Assembly: GCF_017068455.1 (NCBI RefSeq)
Contig: NZ_CP070608.1
Coordinates: forward strand, 3,143,488-3,207,487
DNA: 64,000 bases
Source of the DNA: Fulvivirga lutea
GTDB taxonomy: Bacteria; Bacteroidota; Bacteroidia; Cytophagales; Cyclobacteriaceae
Direction: 5' to 3'
The notes under the pieces are model-generated. The model had not been told where the DNA came from and did no database searches. It was given only the letters and a program-made list of their open reading frames with translations. Below are positions 37,194-48,176 of the stretch, in pieces. The position numbers were made by a program, and so were the translations under genes. Position 1 is the stretch's first letter, and each line of letters opens with the position of its first letter.

Positions 37194-37940
37194 ATGAAAA
37201 CGAATATTTATTCAAAATTATTAATTCTTACAGCTATAGGCTTTCTATTTTCTTGCAACCCAAAGTCTGAAGGTACAGATGCAGAAGTTTCAGAGGCAAA
37301 GGAAGTAGAAGATGTATCTGCATCTCAAGAATATACTGTTAATACCGAAAAAAGTGTTGTAAGCTGGATTGGAAGTAAACCAACTGGTAAGCACAATGGT
37401 ACTATTCCTATCTCAAGCGGAACTGTTGCTGTTGAAGGAGACGCCATTGTGGGAGGATCAATTGATATGAACATCACAGAAATTTCGAATGATGATTTGG
37501 CTGAGAACCCTGAAATGCAGGCTAAGCTTGTAGGTCACTTAAAGTCTGCTGACTTTTTTGATGCTGAAAACCATCCAACTGCAAACTTCACAATTACATC
37601 TGTTGAGCCTTACTCAGCTAAAGATTCAATCAAAGTAAAAAAAGAGTTTGAAAGCGAGTATAAGCCAGCATCAGCAAAAGAGCATAGAGTTGAATCGCCA
37701 ACGCATAAGATCACAGGAAATCTTACCATGAGGGGCAAAACACTAAGTGTTTCGTTCCCTGCCAATGTTACTCTTACAGACGGACAGATAATGGCTAAAG
37801 CAAAATTCAATATTGATAGAACCCAATGGGGCCTACAGTATGGTGATGAGGCTGATGTAGTGGATAAGGCAAAAGATAAATTTATTTACAACACAGTAAA
37901 CGTAGGATTCGAGGTGGTAGCAGACGCTCCATCTATGTAA
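37194..37940 (+). CDS. YceI family lipoprotein
   Basis: A 248-residue protein. A lipoprotein signal peptide ends in FLFSC (lipidated Cys about 20), followed by an acidic linker (about 21-45) and a YceI beta-barrel domain (YTVNTEKSVVSWIGSKPTGKHNGTIPISSGTV ... ADFFDAENHPTANFTITSV ... GNLTMRGKTLSVSFPANV ... NIDRTQWGLQYG). YceI domains bind isoprenoid or other amphipathic lipids in a long cavity. The gene stands alone, with its own terminator at 37961. Confidence 0.93.
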   Translation: MKTNIYSKLLILTAIGFLFSCNPKSEGTDAEVSEAKEVEDVSASQEYTVNTEKSVVSWIGSKPTGKHNGTIPISSGTVAVEGDAIVGGSIDMNITEISNDDLAENPEMQAKLVGHLKSADFFDAENHPTANFTITSVEPYSAKDSIKVKKEFESEYKPASAKEHRVESPTHKITGNLTMRGKTLSVSFPANVTLTDGQIMAKAKFNIDRTQWGLQYGDEADVVDKAKDKFIYNTVNVGFEVVADAPSM

Positions 37941-37960
37941 TCGTTTTATAGATAATTTTT

Positions 37961-37990
37961 AAAGGGAAATGAATTCATTTCCCTTTTTTT
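37961..37990 (+). terminator. Rho-independent terminator of the YceI gene
   Basis: A 26-bp perfect palindrome (arms AAAGGGAAATGAA / TTCATTTCCCTTT) running into seven Ts. It ends only 7 bp before the pabB ATG at 37998, so pabB expression needs a promoter overlapping or inside the hairpin, or readthrough. Confidence 0.9.
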
Positions 37991-37997
37991 GTATCTC

Positions 37998-39266
37998 ATG
38001 AAAACCAAACAGGAATTTCAACTTCCCAAAAACAATTTAAAGGGCTTCATTCATCAAGCATTGAGTTGGGCTTCCGGCTTTGAACATTTCACTTATTTCA
38101 ATCCAAACAACTACACATTTCCGCATAACCCATTTGAGCACATTCTTTTAGTGGGTGACTCGTTGTTAAATATTTCATCTGGTTCATCATTTGAAAATCT
38201 ACAACAGAAACTTACTAACCGTAGCTATTTAGCAGGCCACTTTTCTTACGACTTAAAAAATGAGATTGAAAAACTAATGAGTAACAATCAAAGACTAATA
38301 GACTCAGCCGAGACTTCCTTTTTCAAGGCTACTACAATAATTACCTTCCGAGGAGAGTCAATCCAAATTGAAACAGAAGCCGATCCATTAATAATACTCA
38401 AAGAAATTCAGCAATCAGCTCAAGATCATCATCCGCAACCTTCTATTCAATTTGAGCAGTTGGTATCTAAAAGTGAATACATTCAAACGGCCAAAAAACT
38501 TATCAACCATATCATTGAAGGCGATATTTACGAAATTAATTACTGTATCCCATTCTTAAGTGAAAGTTGCAAAATTGATCCCATTCAAACATACTTACTG
38601 TTATGCGAAAAATACCCTGCACCATTTTCAGTATTGTATAAAAACAAAAATCAATATGTTATCAGTGGTAGCCCAGAAAGATTTTTAAAGAAAGAAGGAA
38701 ATAAACTTATATCGCAACCTATTAAAGGAACAGCCAAAAGAGGCGCCACTAATGAAGAAGATGAATTAATCAAAAAAGAGCTTAGAGCCAATAAAAAAGA
38801 ATTGGCTGAAAATATGATGATTGTCGATTTAGTTCGAAATGATTTAGCGAGAAGTTGTAAACCCGGTAGCGTAAAAGTAGAAGAAATGTTTGGTATATAT
38901 TCTTTCCCTCTTTGGCATCAGATGATATCTACCGTTACAGGTTTACTGAAACCTGATACCGACACAATTCAGGCAATAAAAAATGCTTTCCCAATGGGAA
39001 GCATGACTGGTGCTCCCAAAATAAAAGTGATGGAGTTAGCCGAACAATATGAAATCACAAAAAGAGGCATTTATTCAGGAGCCATAGGCTACATTAAACC
39101 CAATGGCGATTTTGATTTTAACGTTGTGATAAGAAGTCTCATTTATGATCAAGAAACTGAAACTTGCACCTTCCATGTAGGTAGTGCCATCACCTATGAT
39201 TCTGACCCTGCATCTGAGTATGATGAGTGCTTACTTAAAGCAAAAACACTTATTTCTCTTTTTTAA
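37998..39266 (+). CDS. pabB: Aminodeoxychorismate synthase component I (PabB)
   Basis: A 422-residue chorismate-binding enzyme. The C-terminal catalytic domain has IIEGDIYEINYCIPF, SGSPERFL, PIKGTAKRG, NMMIVDLVRNDLAR, GSMTGAPKIKVMELAE and GAIGYI. The Lys in PIKGT is the residue that distinguishes PabB (Lys nucleophile) from anthranilate synthase TrpE (Ala), so 4-amino-4-deoxychorismate formation for folate is the best call. The start is set at the ATG at 37998; a TTG nine bases upstream would overlap the terminator hairpin. No amidotransferase partner is adjacent. Confidence 0.88.
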   Translation: MKTKQEFQLPKNNLKGFIHQALSWASGFEHFTYFNPNNYTFPHNPFEHILLVGDSLLNISSGSSFENLQQKLTNRSYLAGHFSYDLKNEIEKLMSNNQRLIDSAETSFFKATTIITFRGESIQIETEADPLIILKEIQQSAQDHHPQPSIQFEQLVSKSEYIQTAKKLINHIIEGDIYEINYCIPFLSESCKIDPIQTYLLLCEKYPAPFSVLYKNKNQYVISGSPERFLKKEGNKLISQPIKGTAKRGATNEEDELIKKELRANKKELAENMMIVDLVRNDLARSCKPGSVKVEEMFGIYSFPLWHQMISTVTGLLKPDTDTIQAIKNAFPMGSMTGAPKIKVMELAEQYEITKRGIYSGAIGYIKPNGDFDFNVVIRSLIYDQETETCTFHVGSAITYDSDPASEYDECLLKAKTLISLF

Positions 39267-39306
39267 AATTTAAACTGCCATAATGTCACTTTCAACATCT
39301 AATTAC

Positions 39307-39314
39307 TAACTTTG
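39307..39314 (+). promoter_or_regulatory. -7 promoter element of the miaB operon
   Basis: TAACTTTG, followed by C, matches the Bacteroidota TAnnTTTG element and lies 20 bp before the miaB ATG. No clear -33 element was found. Confidence 0.5.
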
Positions 39315-39333
39315 CAACCGCAAAAGAAGTAAG

Positions 39334-40806
39334 ATGGATAATTTAATAAACGACATAAATATTCTAGACGGATCAGAGGCTGAAGCTTGCGAAACTGTAA
39401 AGGTTTCTAAAAAGACAAACACGGGAAAAGACAGAAAGCTATATATTGAAAGTTATGGCTGTCAGATGAATTTTTCCGATAGTGAAATTGTCTCATCAAT
39501 CATGTCAGAAAATGGCTTTGACACTACTTCTGACTATGAAGATGCCGATGTCATATTTCTTAATACGTGCTCAATTCGTGAAAAAGCTGAGCAAACGGTA
39601 AGAATGCGTTTATCGCAGTTCAATGGTGTTAAGCGTAAAAAACCTGAATTAATGATTGGTGTGTTGGGCTGCATGGCCGAACGTTTAAAAACCAAGTTAC
39701 TTGACGAAGAAAAAATTGTTGATTTAGTAGTTGGTCCCGATGCGTACAGAGACCTGCCAAATTTAGTAGGTGAAGTAGATGAAGGACAAAAAGCGGTGAA
39801 CACCTTCCTATCAAGAGAAGAAACTTATGCCGACATTACTCCGGTAAGATTAAACTCTAATGGTGTTACGGCATTCATTTCTATAATGAGAGGCTGTGAT
39901 AATATGTGTTCATTTTGCGTTGTTCCTTTTACTCGTGGTAGAGAACGTAGCCGAGACCCCTACTCAATTGTGAAGGAAGCTCAAGACTTATTTGACAAAG
40001 GATACCGGGAGGTAACATTGCTCGGACAGAATGTAGATTCATATAAATGGTCACCAGAAGTAAACAATAAAGCAAGGCTCGAAAAATCTGAAGTTAGCGA
40101 AATCGTAAACTTTGCAAACCTCATTGAGATGGTAGCTCAGATTCACCCTGATTTAAGAGTTCGTTTTTCCACTTCTCATCCGAAAGATATTACTGATGAA
40201 GTACTTCATACAATGAAGAAGTATGAAAACATCTGCAAATGCATTCACTTACCGGTACAAAGTGGTAATACAAGAGTTTTAGAGTTAATGAATAGAACTT
40301 ATACTCGTGATTGGTACATAAACAGGGTTGATGCCATCCGCTCCATTTTAGGCGAAGACTGCGGCATAACTTCAGATATGATCACAGGTTTTTGTACTGA
40401 AACCGAAGAAGAGCATAAAGACACACTGACCTTAATGGATTATGTGAAATACGATTTCTCCTACATGTTCTTCTACAGCGAAAGACCTGGTACTTTGGCA
40501 GAAAAGAAATATGAAGATGACATTCCTCTTGAAGTGAAGAAGAGACGGTTAAGTGAGGTGATAGCCAAACAAAAGGAAACTTCCTTCGAAAGAAATAAGA
40601 GAGATATTGGTAAAGTTCACAAAGTTCTAATCGAAGGAAGATCGAAAAAATCAGCGGAGCAATTGCAAGGTAGAAATACGGCTAACAAGGTAGTGATTTT
40701 TGATAATGAAGGTCAGCAAAAAGGCCAATATGTAAATGTACTTGTAGAAGATTGTAGCGCTGGAACGTTATTTGGTAAAATAACCGAAAGAAAAAACGAT
40801 CTATGA
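39334..40806 (+). CDS. miaB: tRNA-2-methylthio-N6-dimethylallyladenosine synthase MiaB
   Basis: A 490-residue radical SAM methylthiotransferase. The N-terminal UPF0004 domain has three Fe-S cysteines, Cys43 (SYGCQMN), Cys79 (NTCS) and Cys113 (LGCMAER). The radical SAM motif CxxxCxxC is at Cys188/192/195 ([22 protein letters not shown]). A C-terminal TRAM domain covers about 430-490. The protein adds methylthio to i6A37 of tRNAs reading UNN codons. The GRERSR motif and the TRAM domain favour MiaB over MtaB/RimO. It overlaps the next gene by 4 bp (ATGA), so they are translationally coupled. Confidence 0.95.
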   Translation: MDNLINDINILDGSEAEACETVKVSKKTNTGKDRKLYIESYGCQMNFSDSEIVSSIMSENGFDTTSDYEDADVIFLNTCSIREKAEQTVRMRLSQFNGVKRKKPELMIGVLGCMAERLKTKLLDEEKIVDLVVGPDAYRDLPNLVGEVDEGQKAVNTFLSREETYADITPVRLNSNGVTAFISIMRGCDNMCSFCVVPFTRGRERSRDPYSIVKEAQDLFDKGYREVTLLGQNVDSYKWSPEVNNKARLEKSEVSEIVNFANLIEMVAQIHPDLRVRFSTSHPKDITDEVLHTMKKYENICKCIHLPVQSGNTRVLELMNRTYTRDWYINRVDAIRSILGEDCGITSDMITGFCTETEEEHKDTLTLMDYVKYDFSYMFFYSERPGTLAEKKYEDDIPLEVKKRRLSEVIAKQKETSFERNKRDIGKVHKVLIEGRSKKSAEQLQGRNTANKVVIFDNEGQQKGQYVNVLVEDCSAGTLFGKITERKNDL

Positions 40807-42083
40807 ACGAATCTGAATTAAGAAGTGTCAAACAACGATTTGGCATTATAGGCAACTCTGATTTATTAAACCATGCCATTGCAGTAGCTATGCAGGTAGC
40901 TCCTACTGATATGTCCGTATTAATTACTGGTGAAAGTGGTAGTGGTAAAGAGTCGTTTAGTAAGATTATTCATCATCTGAGTCCAAGAAAGCATAATCAA
41001 TTTATTGCTATCAACTGTGGGTCTATTCCTGAGGGAACCATTGATTCAGAACTTTTTGGACATGAAAAAGGATCTTTTACTGGTGCACATGAAGCTCGTA
41101 AAGGTTATTTTGAAGTTACTAATGGTGGAACCATCTTCCTGGATGAAATTGGAGAAATGCCATTGGCTACTCAGGCCCGTTTACTTCGTGTTTTAGAAAA
41201 TGGTGAATTTATAAAGGTCGGTTCTTCCAAAGTACAAAAAACCGATGTTCGCGTAGTAGCTGCTACAAATGTTAATCTTCTTAAAAATGTAGATAGCGGC
41301 AAATTCAGAGAAGACCTATACTACAGATTGAGTACTGTACCTATTTATGTTCCTCCATTGCGTGAGCGCGGTAATGATATTGATCTGCTATTTAGAAAAT
41401 TTGCTTCTGATTTTTCCGAGCGATACCGTGTTAAGCCAATAACATTAACAGATGATGCAAAAAAAATACTACTTCAATATCGTTTTCCCGGTAACATACG
41501 ACAGTTGAAGAACATTGTGGAGCAAATTTCTGTATTGTCTGCAGAAGATAAAACCATTACGGCTGAACAGCTTTCACATTATCTTCCAAATCAGAACAGT
41601 TCTCTTCCTGCCCTTTACAATAGTAAGGATAAGGAAAGCCTATCAGAAAGAGACTTATTGTATAAGGTGCTTTTTGATATGAAGAAAGATATGAACGAAT
41701 TGAAAAAATTCGTTCTGGATGTTATGCAAGATGATTCGCCAAAGAAGGATATATTAAAAGATCACAGCAGCTTATTTGAAAATATTGATAACGCCAGCAG
41801 TTCTGAACCTAAAAGACCTGATGAACCAGTATTGTTGAACATAACATCCAGCAACTCAGATTCATCCAATGACTATGAAGAAGATGACACACATGATATT
41901 GAAGACATCACTCATGAAATGGAAGAAGAAGAATCTCTTTCTTTGGAGAAAAAAGAAAAAGAACTGATTATAAAAGCTTTAGCAAAAAACAAAAATAAAC
42001 GTAAGTATGCTGCACAAGATTTGGGCATCTCAGAACGTACACTTTACAGAAAAATAAAACAATATGAGCTTGAAGATCTGTAG
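40803..42083 (+). CDS. Sigma-54 interacting transcriptional activator without receiver domain
   Basis: A 426-residue protein that starts directly with the AAA+ domain: Walker A GESGSGKE (43-50), sigma-54 loop GSFTGA (90-95, Ser replacing the usual Ala), Walker [12 protein letters not shown] (108-118) and the R-finger region [13 protein letters not shown]. Residues about 265-375 are a charged, low-complexity linker rich in Glu/Asp/Ser. A Fis-type HTH closes the protein ([24 protein letters not shown]). With no N-terminal sensor domain, control must come from expression level, a partner protein or the linker. It sits between miaB and the lptE-like gene with overlaps at both ends, suggesting an envelope-related regulon, but the target is unknown. 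Confidence 0.92.
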   Translation: MNESELRSVKQRFGIIGNSDLLNHAIAVAMQVAPTDMSVLITGESGSGKESFSKIIHHLSPRKHNQFIAINCGSIPEGTIDSELFGHEKGSFTGAHEARKGYFEVTNGGTIFLDEIGEMPLATQARLLRVLENGEFIKVGSSKVQKTDVRVVAATNVNLLKNVDSGKFREDLYYRLSTVPIYVPPLRERGNDIDLLFRKFASDFSERYRVKPITLTDDAKKILLQYRFPGNIRQLKNIVEQISVLSAEDKTITAEQLSHYLPNQNSSLPALYNSKDKESLSERDLLYKVLFDMKKDMNELKKFVLDVMQDDSPKKDILKDHSSLFENIDNASSSEPKRPDEPVLLNITSSNSDSSNDYEEDDTHDIEDITHEMEEEESLSLEKKEKELIIKALAKNKNKRKYAAQDLGISERTLYRKIKQYELEDL

Positions 42084-42594
42084 AGCATTTTTAAGTGCCA
42101 GTACGCTTTTGCTGATACTTAAATTGTCCGGATGTGGTATTTATTCCTTTACTGGTGTGGCAATTACTGCTGAAACACTCACCATTGAAACATTTTATAA
42201 TGAAGCTGAAGGTGGTCCACCCGATTTGGCACAAACCTTCACCAACAAGCTGCGAGATTACTATTTGCAAAATACAAACTTGACACTCGTTAAAAACGAT
42301 GGTGAGTTGCAGATAGAAGGTGTAGTAACGGGTTATAAACTATCTCCTGTTGCTCCTACAGCAGCAGGTGGTAATAATGTAGGCCTTTCCGACTTAACAA
42401 GACTAACAATTACTGTATCAGCTACTTACACAAATACGGAAGACGATACTTTCAATTTTGAAAATAAAAGATTCTCATTTTATTCCGACTTTGATAGCAA
42501 CCAGAATCTAACTGTAATTGAAAATAGACTAATTGAAGAAATATATGACCAGATTATTTTGGACATATTCAATGCTTCGGTTGCCAATTGGTGA
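42064..42594 (+). CDS. lptE: LptE-like lipopolysaccharide assembly lipoprotein
   Basis: A 176-residue lipoprotein with lipobox LKLSGC (Cys about 24). The mature part follows the LptE pattern in Bacteroidota: GIYSFTG, then a helix DLAQTFTNKLRDYYLQNTNLTLV, then strands with LQIEGVVTGYKLSPVAPTA and LTITVSATYTN. LptE plugs the LptD barrel that inserts LPS in the outer membrane. The gene overlaps the end of the sigma-54 activator by 20 bp. The identity rests on motif pattern and operon position rather than catalytic residues. Confidence 0.85.
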   Translation: MSLKICRAFLSASTLLLILKLSGCGIYSFTGVAITAETLTIETFYNEAEGGPPDLAQTFTNKLRDYYLQNTNLTLVKNDGELQIEGVVTGYKLSPVAPTAAGGNNVGLSDLTRLTITVSATYTNTEDDTFNFENKRFSFYSDFDSNQNLTVIENRLIEEIYDQIILDIFNASVANW

Positions 42595-42643
42595 AAATTG
42601 ATATATTTTTACTTACTTACGATAGTTATAAACCCATCTTCTT

Positions 42644-43741
42644 TTGAATAAACAGAAGTTTAATAGTGTAGTTGTAGAACCGGATAGTGTCACACTATCT
42701 GATGCCAAGGATCTGTCGTCATTGGCTAAAACCTATCCGTATAGTCAAATTATACATTCTTTGGTAGCCAAAGGGTACTCAGGTAAAAATGAGCAACATT
42801 ACAAAAAAGCTGTAGCTACCGCAGCGATGTACACCACCGACAGGCAAGTTCTTAAAGAACTGGTAATGCCTAAGCAGCAGGCAGCACCTGTGAAGAGAAA
42901 AGAAGCACCACAAGAGGATCGGCCAAAAGAAGTACCTGAACAAGTGCAACAAAAAGAAGCACCGAAGGAGAATACAGGAAAAAGGAAAGTTGATATTGAT
43001 GTATCATCTTTCAACACTGACTCTGAAATACTCAGAAAAAGTTTATGGACTGATCTAGAGCAACTAAAAGCAAGTAAAGCCAGTTATCTGGAAGCATTTG
43101 ATCATTTAGATGATAAAAAAACAACTTCTAAAGCAAAAAAAACTGTAGTATCAGACTCTAAAAAAACAACTTCGAAAACATCAACAGCTAAAAACATTAA
43201 AGCTGAAAGCAAAACTAAGCCGACTGTAAGTACAAAGGCATCTACTAAAAAGCAAAAAACTACATCTAAGAAAGCTACTACCACTGCTAAGCCTAAGGCC
43301 ACCGTTTCTAAAATAAAAGAAACCAGCAAAGAACCTGTTAAGAAAACAGCAAAAGCAAAATCTTCTTCAAATACAACAAAAGCAAAAGCGAGTAAACCAA
43401 AAGCTGCTGCCAAAAAAGATTCTACCAGCGTAAAAAAAAAGGCTGAAAACCCCTCCGTTTCAAAAGCCTCCATTAAAGAACAAATAAAAATTATCGATTC
43501 TTTTATTGACAGAGAACCTAGCATTAGCTCAAAGCCGGTTAAAACAGTTTCTGGGGATCAAAAGGATTTGTCAGAGAAGAGTACAAGCTTTGGAGATGAC
43601 CTATTATCGGAAAATTTGGCGCAGATACTTGTTGAACAAGGTAAGACTCAGAAGGCGATTGATATGTACAAAAAATTAATTTGGAAATTTCCCCAAAAAA
43701 AGACTTACTTTGCAGCTCGAATAGAAGAATTGACAAAATAA
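42644..43741 (+). CDS. Lys/Ala/Thr/Ser-rich protein with a C-terminal TPR motif, function unknown
   Basis: A 365-residue protein. The N-terminus (1-75) is folded-looking (VTLSDAKDLSSLAKTYPYSQIIHSLVAKG). Residues about 130-290 are low-complexity, basic and histone-H1-like (repeats of K/S/T/A, such as KASKPKAAAKK). The C-terminus carries a TPR-like helix pair (LAQILVEQGKTQKAIDMYKKLIWKFPQKKTYFAARIEEL). The start must be TTG at 42644, because an in-frame stop lies at 42629 and no ATG precedes the conserved-looking N-terminus. It lies 49 bp after the lptE-like gene and 8 bp before secG. Its job is unknown; no signal peptide is present, so it is cytoplasmic. Confidence 0.75.
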   Translation: MNKQKFNSVVVEPDSVTLSDAKDLSSLAKTYPYSQIIHSLVAKGYSGKNEQHYKKAVATAAMYTTDRQVLKELVMPKQQAAPVKRKEAPQEDRPKEVPEQVQQKEAPKENTGKRKVDIDVSSFNTDSEILRKSLWTDLEQLKASKASYLEAFDHLDDKKTTSKAKKTVVSDSKKTTSKTSTAKNIKAESKTKPTVSTKASTKKQKTTSKKATTTAKPKATVSKIKETSKEPVKKTAKAKSSSNTTKAKASKPKAAAKKDSTSVKKKAENPSVSKASIKEQIKIIDSFIDREPSISSKPVKTVSGDQKDLSEKSTSFGDDLLSENLAQILVEQGKTQKAIDMYKKLIWKFPQKKTYFAARIEELTK

Positions 43742-43749
43742 TATATTAA

Positions 43750-44148
43750 ATGTTAACATTAATTTTAAGCTTAATTTTACTTGCTTGTGTGCTATTAATC
43801 CTGGTTATACTTGCTCAAAATTCTAAAGGAGGAGGTTTATCTAGCCAATTTGGTGGTTCAGGTGCTAGTAATATGATAGGTGTGAAGAAAACAGGTGATC
43901 TTCTTGAAAGGTTAACTTGGGGATTTATCATCGCAATATTCGTTCTATCAATTGGAACTAACTTAATCACTACTAAAGGTGGTTCAAGCACAGATCAATT
44001 TATTGACAGAGCACAAGAGCAGCAAGGTGGTGGAACACCAGCCTTAGATTTAGGCGGAGTGGAAGAAGAATCAACTACCGAAGGTGAAGAAGGTGAAGCG
44101 GTTGACCTTGGTGATTTAGAAAGTGAAGATTCAGAAGGTGGTGAATAA
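43750..44148 (+). CDS. secG: Preprotein translocase subunit SecG
   Basis: A 132-residue protein with two transmembrane helices (about 2-20 and 55-74) separated by the SecG signature VILAQNSKGGGLSSQFGGSGASNMIGVKKTGDLLERLTW. A long acidic C-terminal tail (about 85-132, Glu/Gly-rich) follows; such tails are typical in Bacteroidota. SecG joins SecYE to assist export. It is the last gene of the miaB operon, followed by a terminator. Confidence 0.95.
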   Translation: MLTLILSLILLACVLLILVILAQNSKGGGLSSQFGGSGASNMIGVKKTGDLLERLTWGFIIAIFVLSIGTNLITTKGGSSTDQFIDRAQEQQGGGTPALDLGGVEEESTTEGEEGEAVDLGDLESEDSEGGE

Positions 44149-44169
44149 CCAATTTTTATAAGAAAAATT

Positions 44170-44203
44170 AAAGGCCCTGACTATTTCGTCAGGGCCTTTT
44201 TTA
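44170..44203. terminator. Rho-independent terminator after secG
   Basis: Arms AAAGGCCCTGAC / GTCAGGGCCTTT with loop TATTTC and a T-run. It stands between convergent genes (secG and the minus-strand gene ending at 44209) and may serve both. Confidence 0.9.
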
Positions 44204-44208
44204 TTGCT

Positions 44209-44922
44209 TTAACCAGAACTTACATATCTGACAAGTAGCCTTTTTGCAACCGGAACCAGTGTTGGAGTTGAAGGCACGGCAACTTTTGATTGAATCAAAA
44301 AAGTAGCAGGGTTAGGTAAATCTACAAAGCGCTTTATCAGATTGGCCTTTACAGATTCATAAGTCTCCCCTATCCTCCGTGTTATTGTATCAATCAATGT
44401 CATATGAATTCCTCTAAATTTTTCCTGAGCCTTTTCAAACACTGTTAATTGGTATCGAAACACTTCAGTTTCTGATATAGAATGATTGTTTAACAACAAG
44501 TATCCCTCATCTAAATAAAGAGGAACCAACCCCACCGGACTGAACTCACAATTATCCTCCACAAATTCATAAATTTCTTTTCCTTCTTCTATTGAGCCTT
44601 TTAATTTAGGAATGGAGTAATTAACTATGTCATCAATTTCTTTTAGTGTATCATTCTTACTTACTAACTCTTGGTAAATTAAGGTAAGTGTTTCTCTATC
44701 TATACCTTTAAGCTCTTTAGGAAATTTATTTTGAAGCTCATCTTGCCCGTTCTTAAGATCCATCAGGTTTTGATAGTGCATAACCAACTCAGCCATAGAT
44801 GGATAAAGCTCCACCCTATTGAATGCAGCTTGTACGTTTTTTAAATAGGCTAAAAGAATATACTTCTTATACTCAAAATCAATTAAACCATCCGTTATCC
44901 AATCACTTTTAAGCTTGTCCAT
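44209..44922 (-). CDS. Helical protein, function unknown
   Basis: A 237-residue, mostly alpha-helical, soluble protein without signal peptide or membrane segment. Recognisable stretches are WITDGLIDFEYKKYILLAYL near the start and LLNNHSISETEVFRYQLTVFE in the middle. I do not recognise a family. It is a single gene between secG and groES, on the minus strand. Confidence 0.75.
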   Translation of the reverse strand: MDKLKSDWITDGLIDFEYKKYILLAYLKNVQAAFNRVELYPSMAELVMHYQNLMDLKNGQDELQNKFPKELKGIDRETLTLIYQELVSKNDTLKEIDDIVNYSIPKLKGSIEEGKEIYEFVEDNCEFSPVGLVPLYLDEGYLLLNNHSISETEVFRYQLTVFEKAQEKFRGIHMTLIDTITRRIGETYESVKANLIKRFVDLPNPATFLIQSKVAVPSTPTLVPVAKRLLVRYVSSG

Positions 44923-45161
44923 ACCTCAAAAATTTAAATCCAATAATAAAAGATACAGCAATTCATGTTGCAGGTCAATACCATTGACAATTTGACAGTG
45001 AAAAATTCAGGTAATTATGTCATTTCTATCAATTAAAAGTGAGTTAATCTACACGTGGCATGTAAAATTGTCTTCTTTTTAAAGTTTAGATCAATTGGCA
45101 TAAAAACTGATCAATAGCTGACTGTTAACATGTAAAAGTTTAAACATAATCTTATAAAAAA

Positions 45162-45440
45162 ATGTCAAAAGTAAACATCAAACCTCTTGCAGACAGAGTT
45201 CTTGTTGAAGCTGCTGCTGCTGAAGAAAAAACAGCATCAGGAATCATTATTCCTGACACTGCTAAGGAAAAACCACAGAAAGGTAAAGTAATAGCAGTTG
45301 GTAACGGTAAGAAAGATGAGCCACTAACTGTAAAGGCTGGTGATTCTGTACTTTATGGCAAATATGCTGGTACTGAAATCACTGTAGATGGTAAGGAATA
45401 TCTCATTATGAGAGAATCTGACATCTTCGCGATTGTTTAA
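45162..45440 (+). CDS. groES: Co-chaperonin GroES
   Basis: A 92-residue protein with the full GroES pattern: [11 protein letters not shown] at the start, the mobile loop [21 protein letters not shown] with GII-P, and [29 protein letters not shown] at the end. It caps the GroEL ring. It is 36 bp upstream of groEL, forming the usual bicistron. The 239-bp upstream region has no CIRCE element and no perfect TAnnTTTG element; TAAAATTG at 45063 is the closest. Confidence 0.98.
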   Translation: MSKVNIKPLADRVLVEAAAAEEKTASGIIIPDTAKEKPQKGKVIAVGNGKKDEPLTVKAGDSVLYGKYAGTEITVDGKEYLIMRESDIFAIV

Positions 45441-45470
45441 TTAATTTTTTAATCAAAACTTAAAAACTGA

Positions 45471-47105
<1,635 letters not shown>

Positions 47106-47120
47106 TATCATAAATGCTCC

Positions 47121-47161
47121 ATAAACAAAAAAGCCCGAATAATTCGGGCTTTTTTGTTTAT
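47121..47161. terminator. Bidirectional terminator with 20-bp perfect arms
   Basis: The two arms (47121-47140 and 47142-47161) are exact reverse complements around a single A, with core GCCCGAAT / ATTCGGGC and A- and T-runs on either side. It lies between the convergent groEL and siaC-like genes. Confidence 0.95.
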
Positions 47162-47177
47162 ACTAATTTCTTAAATT

Positions 47178-47552
47178 TTATTTAGAGACGACCAACTCTA
47201 ACGGCACCTTTATAATCTTCTTAAAGTCTTCACCGGACTCCATCATATCTTCATCTTCCTCTTCATAGTGCCACAAAATTTTAACATCAGAGTTACCCAA
47301 GGTTTTCTCCAATTTTCTAAATATTTCAACAAGGCATTTTGAAGAACTGGTATTAAAATACTCAAGATTTACTGTCATTCTTGTTTTCGTGCTTGGCGCA
47401 CTCACATATTTATCTAACCATTCCATCAGCGGTCGGTAAAACTCTATAGAATTTTCTGGAATAGAGCGACCAGATATTTCGAAATCACCAGATTCTGAGT
47501 TAAAATATAATCTTGGTGTTTTGGGTGTTGGTGTTAATGTATAATTATCCAT
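47178..47552 (-). CDS. siaC: SiaC-like regulatory phosphoprotein (DUF1987)
   Basis: A 124-residue protein with the SiaC/DUF1987 pattern: TPKTPRLYFNSESGDFEISGRSIPENSIEFYRPLMEWLDKY near the start, FEISGRSIPENS being the core. The segment LEYFNTSSSKCLVEIFRKLE is where the phosphorylated Thr/Ser of Pseudomonas SiaC lies. In Pseudomonas, the kinase SiaB and phosphatase SiaA control SiaC, which stimulates the diguanylate cyclase SiaD. Here the siaB-like gene lies 20 bp upstream, but no siaA or siaD homologue is nearby. The downstream partner is therefore unknown. Confidence 0.85.
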   Translation of the reverse strand: MDNYTLTPTPKTPRLYFNSESGDFEISGRSIPENSIEFYRPLMEWLDKYVSAPSTKTRMTVNLEYFNTSSSKCLVEIFRKLEKTLGNSDVKILWHYEEEDEDMMESGEDFKKIIKVPLELVVSK

Positions 47553-47572
47553 TTAACGATTTTTTTATTCAC

Positions 47573-48136
47573 TTATATTTTAACATCTAATTCTAATATA
47601 AAGAAAACATGTTCATCATCCACATCAATAAATTCTGATGCTAACTCACCTGAAGAACGTTTTGCCATGTCAATGAAACCTAACCCTGCTCCCCCACCTT
47701 GTGACTCTCCACCGATATCTAAAACACCGCGATAAAGATCTTTAAGCTCATCTCTATCCAGAGAGTTTACAATCTCTATTCTGGACTTAATGCTTCTTAC
47801 ATCTTTTCGCATCATAAAATTACCGGTAGCAATATGATAACAAGAGTCAGATTTATTAACAAAAACGAAGGCATCTAGAAAATTACCGTTTTCATTATTG
47901 CCTTCTAAATAGCCAAAAATATTCTGTAGGCTCTCGACAAGAATATTATAAATTTTCTTGATCGCAATTTTTGATGGTAATGAATCACTTAATGATTTTT
48001 CAAGGTGAATTAAAACATCGTCAAGCTGCTTTTTATCCAGATGACCTAAGTAGCTGTATACCGTTGCTTCACTGAAGAAACGGTTATACTTTTCCTTAAT
48101 ATCAAATTCACCAATCATTAAGCTAAAATCAGACAT
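47573..48136 (-). CDS. siaB: SiaB family protein kinase
   Basis: A 187-residue GHKL-type ATPase. An N-box-like helix is at about 66-80 (LVESLQNIFGYLEGN) and a Gly-rich lid GGGAGLGFIDMAKRS at about 149-163 resembles the G2 box of histidine kinases. In the Pseudomonas system SiaB phosphorylates SiaC. The adjacent siaC-like gene, 20 bp downstream, fits this pair. The start is ATG at 48136. No sensor domain is present, so its signal must come from another protein. Confidence 0.85.
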   Translation of the reverse strand: MSDFSLMIGEFDIKEKYNRFFSEATVYSYLGHLDKKQLDDVLIHLEKSLSDSLPSKIAIKKIYNILVESLQNIFGYLEGNNENGNFLDAFVFVNKSDSCYHIATGNFMMRKDVRSIKSRIEIVNSLDRDELKDLYRGVLDIGGESQGGGAGLGFIDMAKRSSGELASEFIDVDDEHVFFILELDVKI

Positions 48137-48176
48137 TAATTTAATATTTATATAATTAAAGTCAGAATTAAAATGC

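Noticed and set aside
44923-45161. CIRCE or other heat-shock operator before groES
   Set aside because: No TTAGCACTC-type inverted repeat was found. Partial TGGCAT and TAAAATTG matches are off in spacing or by one base.
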